15,328 bases of DNA from JADFUS01 sp036653215. Its GTDB lineage: Bacteria; Bacteroidota; Bacteroidia; Bacteroidales; Rikenellaceae. The stretch covers positions 1 to 15,328 of the forward strand of contig JAVVUK010000034.1 of the NCBI GenBank assembly GCA_036653215.1, written 5' to 3'. The position numbers and the translations under genes are program-made. Under the pieces are notes generated by a model that was given only the letters and a program-made list of their open reading frames with translations, was not told where the DNA came from and made no database searches. Below are positions 13,843 to 15,328 of this stretch, piece by piece (the first letter of the stretch is position 1; each line of letters begins with the position of its first letter).

Positions 13843-14445
13843 ATGAAATTTTCAGAGTTATGTAACGAGCTCTTCGACAAGGCGATTGTGAAATACCACA
13901 TTACCGATGACGTTGATGCTAAAGTAGCTAACCCTTACGAAAAAGCAGGGTTAGAACATTTGCTATTTGCAAAAAACTGGATCGACATAGTACAATGGCA
14001 CTTAGAAGACATTATACGTGATCCTAACATAGATCCTATTGAGGCTCTAAAGATTAAGAGACGTATCGACGCTTCAAACCAAGATCGTACCGACATGGTG
14101 GAATATATAGACTCTTATTTCCTTGAGAAATATAAAGATATAAAACACCTAAGCGGAGCACGCATCAATACTGAGACTCCTGCTTGGAGCATAGACAGGC
14201 TTTCTATTTTAGCTCTGAAAATATATCATATGAGGACAGAATCTTTACGTAAAGAGAGCTCTGCCGAACAACGTGCAGCGTGTGAGAAGAAGCTAAACAC
14301 CCTTCTCGAACAACGTCAAGACCTCTCAACAGCTATCGAGGAACTCATTGAAGATATCGAGGCTGGTCGTCGTTATATGAAAGTATATAAACAAATGAAG
14401 ATGTATAATGACCCTCTTCTAAACCCTGTGCTTTACAAGAAATAA
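13843..14445 (+). CDS. DUF4254-like conserved protein
   Basis: The 200-residue product resembles the DUF4254 family, a Bacteroidota protein of unknown function; the call is from memory of family sequences (LLFAKNWIDIVQWHLEDIIR and IDASNQDRTDMVEYID). It looks almost entirely helical, with a probable coiled coil from about 125 to 175 rich in Glu, Arg and Gln. There is no signal peptide, membrane segment or cysteine-based metal site. It lies between a cyclophilin (9 bp upstream) and a family 9 glycosyltransferase (20 bp downstream). I recall the same pairing with a glycosyltransferase in other Bacteroidales, which suggests a role linked to LPS or glycan assembly, but this is inference. Confidence 0.82.
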   Translation: MKFSELCNELFDKAIVKYHITDDVDAKVANPYEKAGLEHLLFAKNWIDIVQWHLEDIIRDPNIDPIEALKIKRRIDASNQDRTDMVEYIDSYFLEKYKDIKHLSGARINTETPAWSIDRLSILALKIYHMRTESLRKESSAEQRAACEKKLNTLLEQRQDLSTAIEELIEDIEAGRRYMKVYKQMKMYNDPLLNPVLYKK

Positions 14446-14465
14446 AATCATTACCATTATAAAAT

Positions 14466-15328
14466 ATGAAATATCTTATAATCCGGTTTTCCGCAATGGG
14501 CGATGTCGCAATGACTTCGCCCGTTGTTGCATCTGTGGCTAAAGAAAATCCACGAGATGAGTTTGTTGTCTTAACGCAAGGATGGCTAACCCCTCTTTTC
14601 GACAAAGGAGATAATATTAAAACAATAGGTATAAAATTTGACGATTATAAAGGTGTCATAGGCATCTTTAGGCTCTTTATGACCCTTCGCAAAGAGCATT
14701 TTGATATTATTTTAGATCTGCACGACGTTTTGCGAAGCAAACTACTTGTTTTATTTTTCCAAATTTCGGGCGTTCCATGCCACATCATAGACAAAGGACG
14801 TAAGGAAAAGAGAAATTTAGTATGCGGTAAACTTCGAAAACAACTAAAAAGTTCTATCGAGAGATATTGTGATGTCTTCCGAGATAGCAACCTATCAGTA
14901 GATCTCCCTCCACGTGGAACAAAAAGCATCTTGCCACTTCCCGAAGCCTTTAGAGAAGAGAAGAAAGGTCATTGGTATGGCATAGCTCCATTTGCCCAAC
15001 ATAGAGGCAAGGCATATCCCATAGACAAAAGCCGTGAACTTATAAGACTTCTTAGTCAACGGGCTGAAGACCGTGTATTTATATTTAGTGGAGGAGGAGA
15101 AGAGAAAGCTATTGTCGACGAGATTGTAACCTCAACCAAAAATGCGATAGGAGTATTCGGGAAGGTGCGCCTTGACGGGGAGAAGGCTCTTATGAGCCAC
15201 CTTGACGCTCTCGTGAGCATGGATTCTGGAGCTATGCACATAGCCTCCATAGTTGGATGTCGTTGCATATCTGTATGGGGAGCGACCCATCCATGGGCTG
15301 GGTTCTTAGGATATGGGCAATGTGATGA
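14466..15328 (+). CDS. Family 9 glycosyltransferase (heptosyltransferase-like), partial
   Basis: The frame is open from the ATG at 14466 to the window end (287 complete codons), so the C-terminus is missing. The N-terminal MKYLIIRFSAMGDVAMTSPV matches the WaaC/WaaF start, with D13 at the position of the E. coli WaaC catalytic aspartate. The second Rossmann domain is seen in GIAPFAQHRGKAYPI (about 171-185) and in the sugar-nucleotide motif MDSGAMHIAS...SVWGATHPWAGF. Such enzymes add heptose or another sugar to LPS core from an activated donor on the cytoplasmic face of the inner membrane; the sugar cannot be set from this sequence. It is probably co-transcribed with the two genes before it. 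The minus-strand open frames within this span are shadows. Confidence 0.9.
   Translation, partial: MKYLIIRFSAMGDVAMTSPVVASVAKENPRDEFVVLTQGWLTPLFDKGDNIKTIGIKFDDYKGVIGIFRLFMTLRKEHFDIILDLHDVLRSKLLVLFFQISGVPCHIIDKGRKEKRNLVCGKLRKQLKSSIERYCDVFRDSNLSVDLPPRGTKSILPLPEAFREEKKGHWYGIAPFAQHRGKAYPIDKSRELIRLLSQRAEDRVFIFSGGGEEKAIVDEIVTSTKNAIGVFGKVRLDGEKALMSHLDALVSMDSGAMHIASIVGCRCISVWGATHPWAGFLGYGQCD

Noticed and set aside
1..15328. CRISPR array, tRNA, rRNA, insertion sequence or prophage gene
   Set aside because: No spaced direct repeats, no tRNA-like T-arm with cloverleaf, no transposase or phage protein were found on either strand by eye.

Overview
This window looks like a chromosomal, housekeeping stretch from a member of the Bacteroidota, most likely order Bacteroidales. 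Four things point there: a fused LpxC-FabZ protein, two small families largely confined to this phylum (DUF4290-like and DUF4254-like), promoters of the form TTTG-N19-TAnnTTTG, and start codons preceded by AT-rich sequence with hardly any Shine-Dalgarno motifs. GC content looks low (about 40%, judged by eye). Genus cannot be fixed from the sequence. No insertion sequence, phage gene, CRISPR array, tRNA or rRNA was seen.

Layout. (1) 42-2321, minus strand: a lipoprotein made of three Ig-like repeats, preceded by an NtrC-type sigma-54 activator that lacks the usual C-terminal DNA-binding domain. (2) 2322-2476: a divergent AT-rich regulatory region with two inverted repeats. (3) 2477-6133, plus strand: a tight four-gene operon of DUF4290-like protein, msrA, pepD and a secreted glucosaminidase with LysM repeats; the last two junctions are TAATG stop/start overlaps. 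(4) 6178-6300: two hairpin terminators between convergent genes. (5) 6325-7518, minus: a PLP-dependent aminotransferase with a 383-bp upstream region that also holds the 3' end and terminator of the next operon. (6) 7902-10090, minus: lpxC-fabZ followed by lpxA, the early lipid A pathway. (7) 10173-10532, plus: folB, divergent from lpxC, with the two promoters interlaced. (8) 10777-13314, plus: an adenosylcobalamin-dependent class II ribonucleotide reductase. (9) 13399-15328, plus: cyclophilin-type peptidyl-prolyl isomerase, DUF4254-like protein and a family 9 glycosyltransferase running off the window end.

How the genes fit together. The envelope theme recurs: lpxC-fabZ and lpxA build the lipid A precursor, the family 9 glycosyltransferase probably adds a sugar to LPS core or a related glycan, the glucosaminidase trims peptidoglycan, and the Ig-repeat lipoprotein probably sits in the outer membrane. 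The others (MsrA, PepD, aminotransferase, FolB, RNR, PPIase) are general metabolism and protein maintenance.

I do not see a clearly new multi-gene system. The most unusual items are the activator without a DNA-binding domain, which also has a degenerate receiver, and the large inverted repeat in the divergent region next to it. Operons, promoters and terminators here are read from spacing and motifs only.
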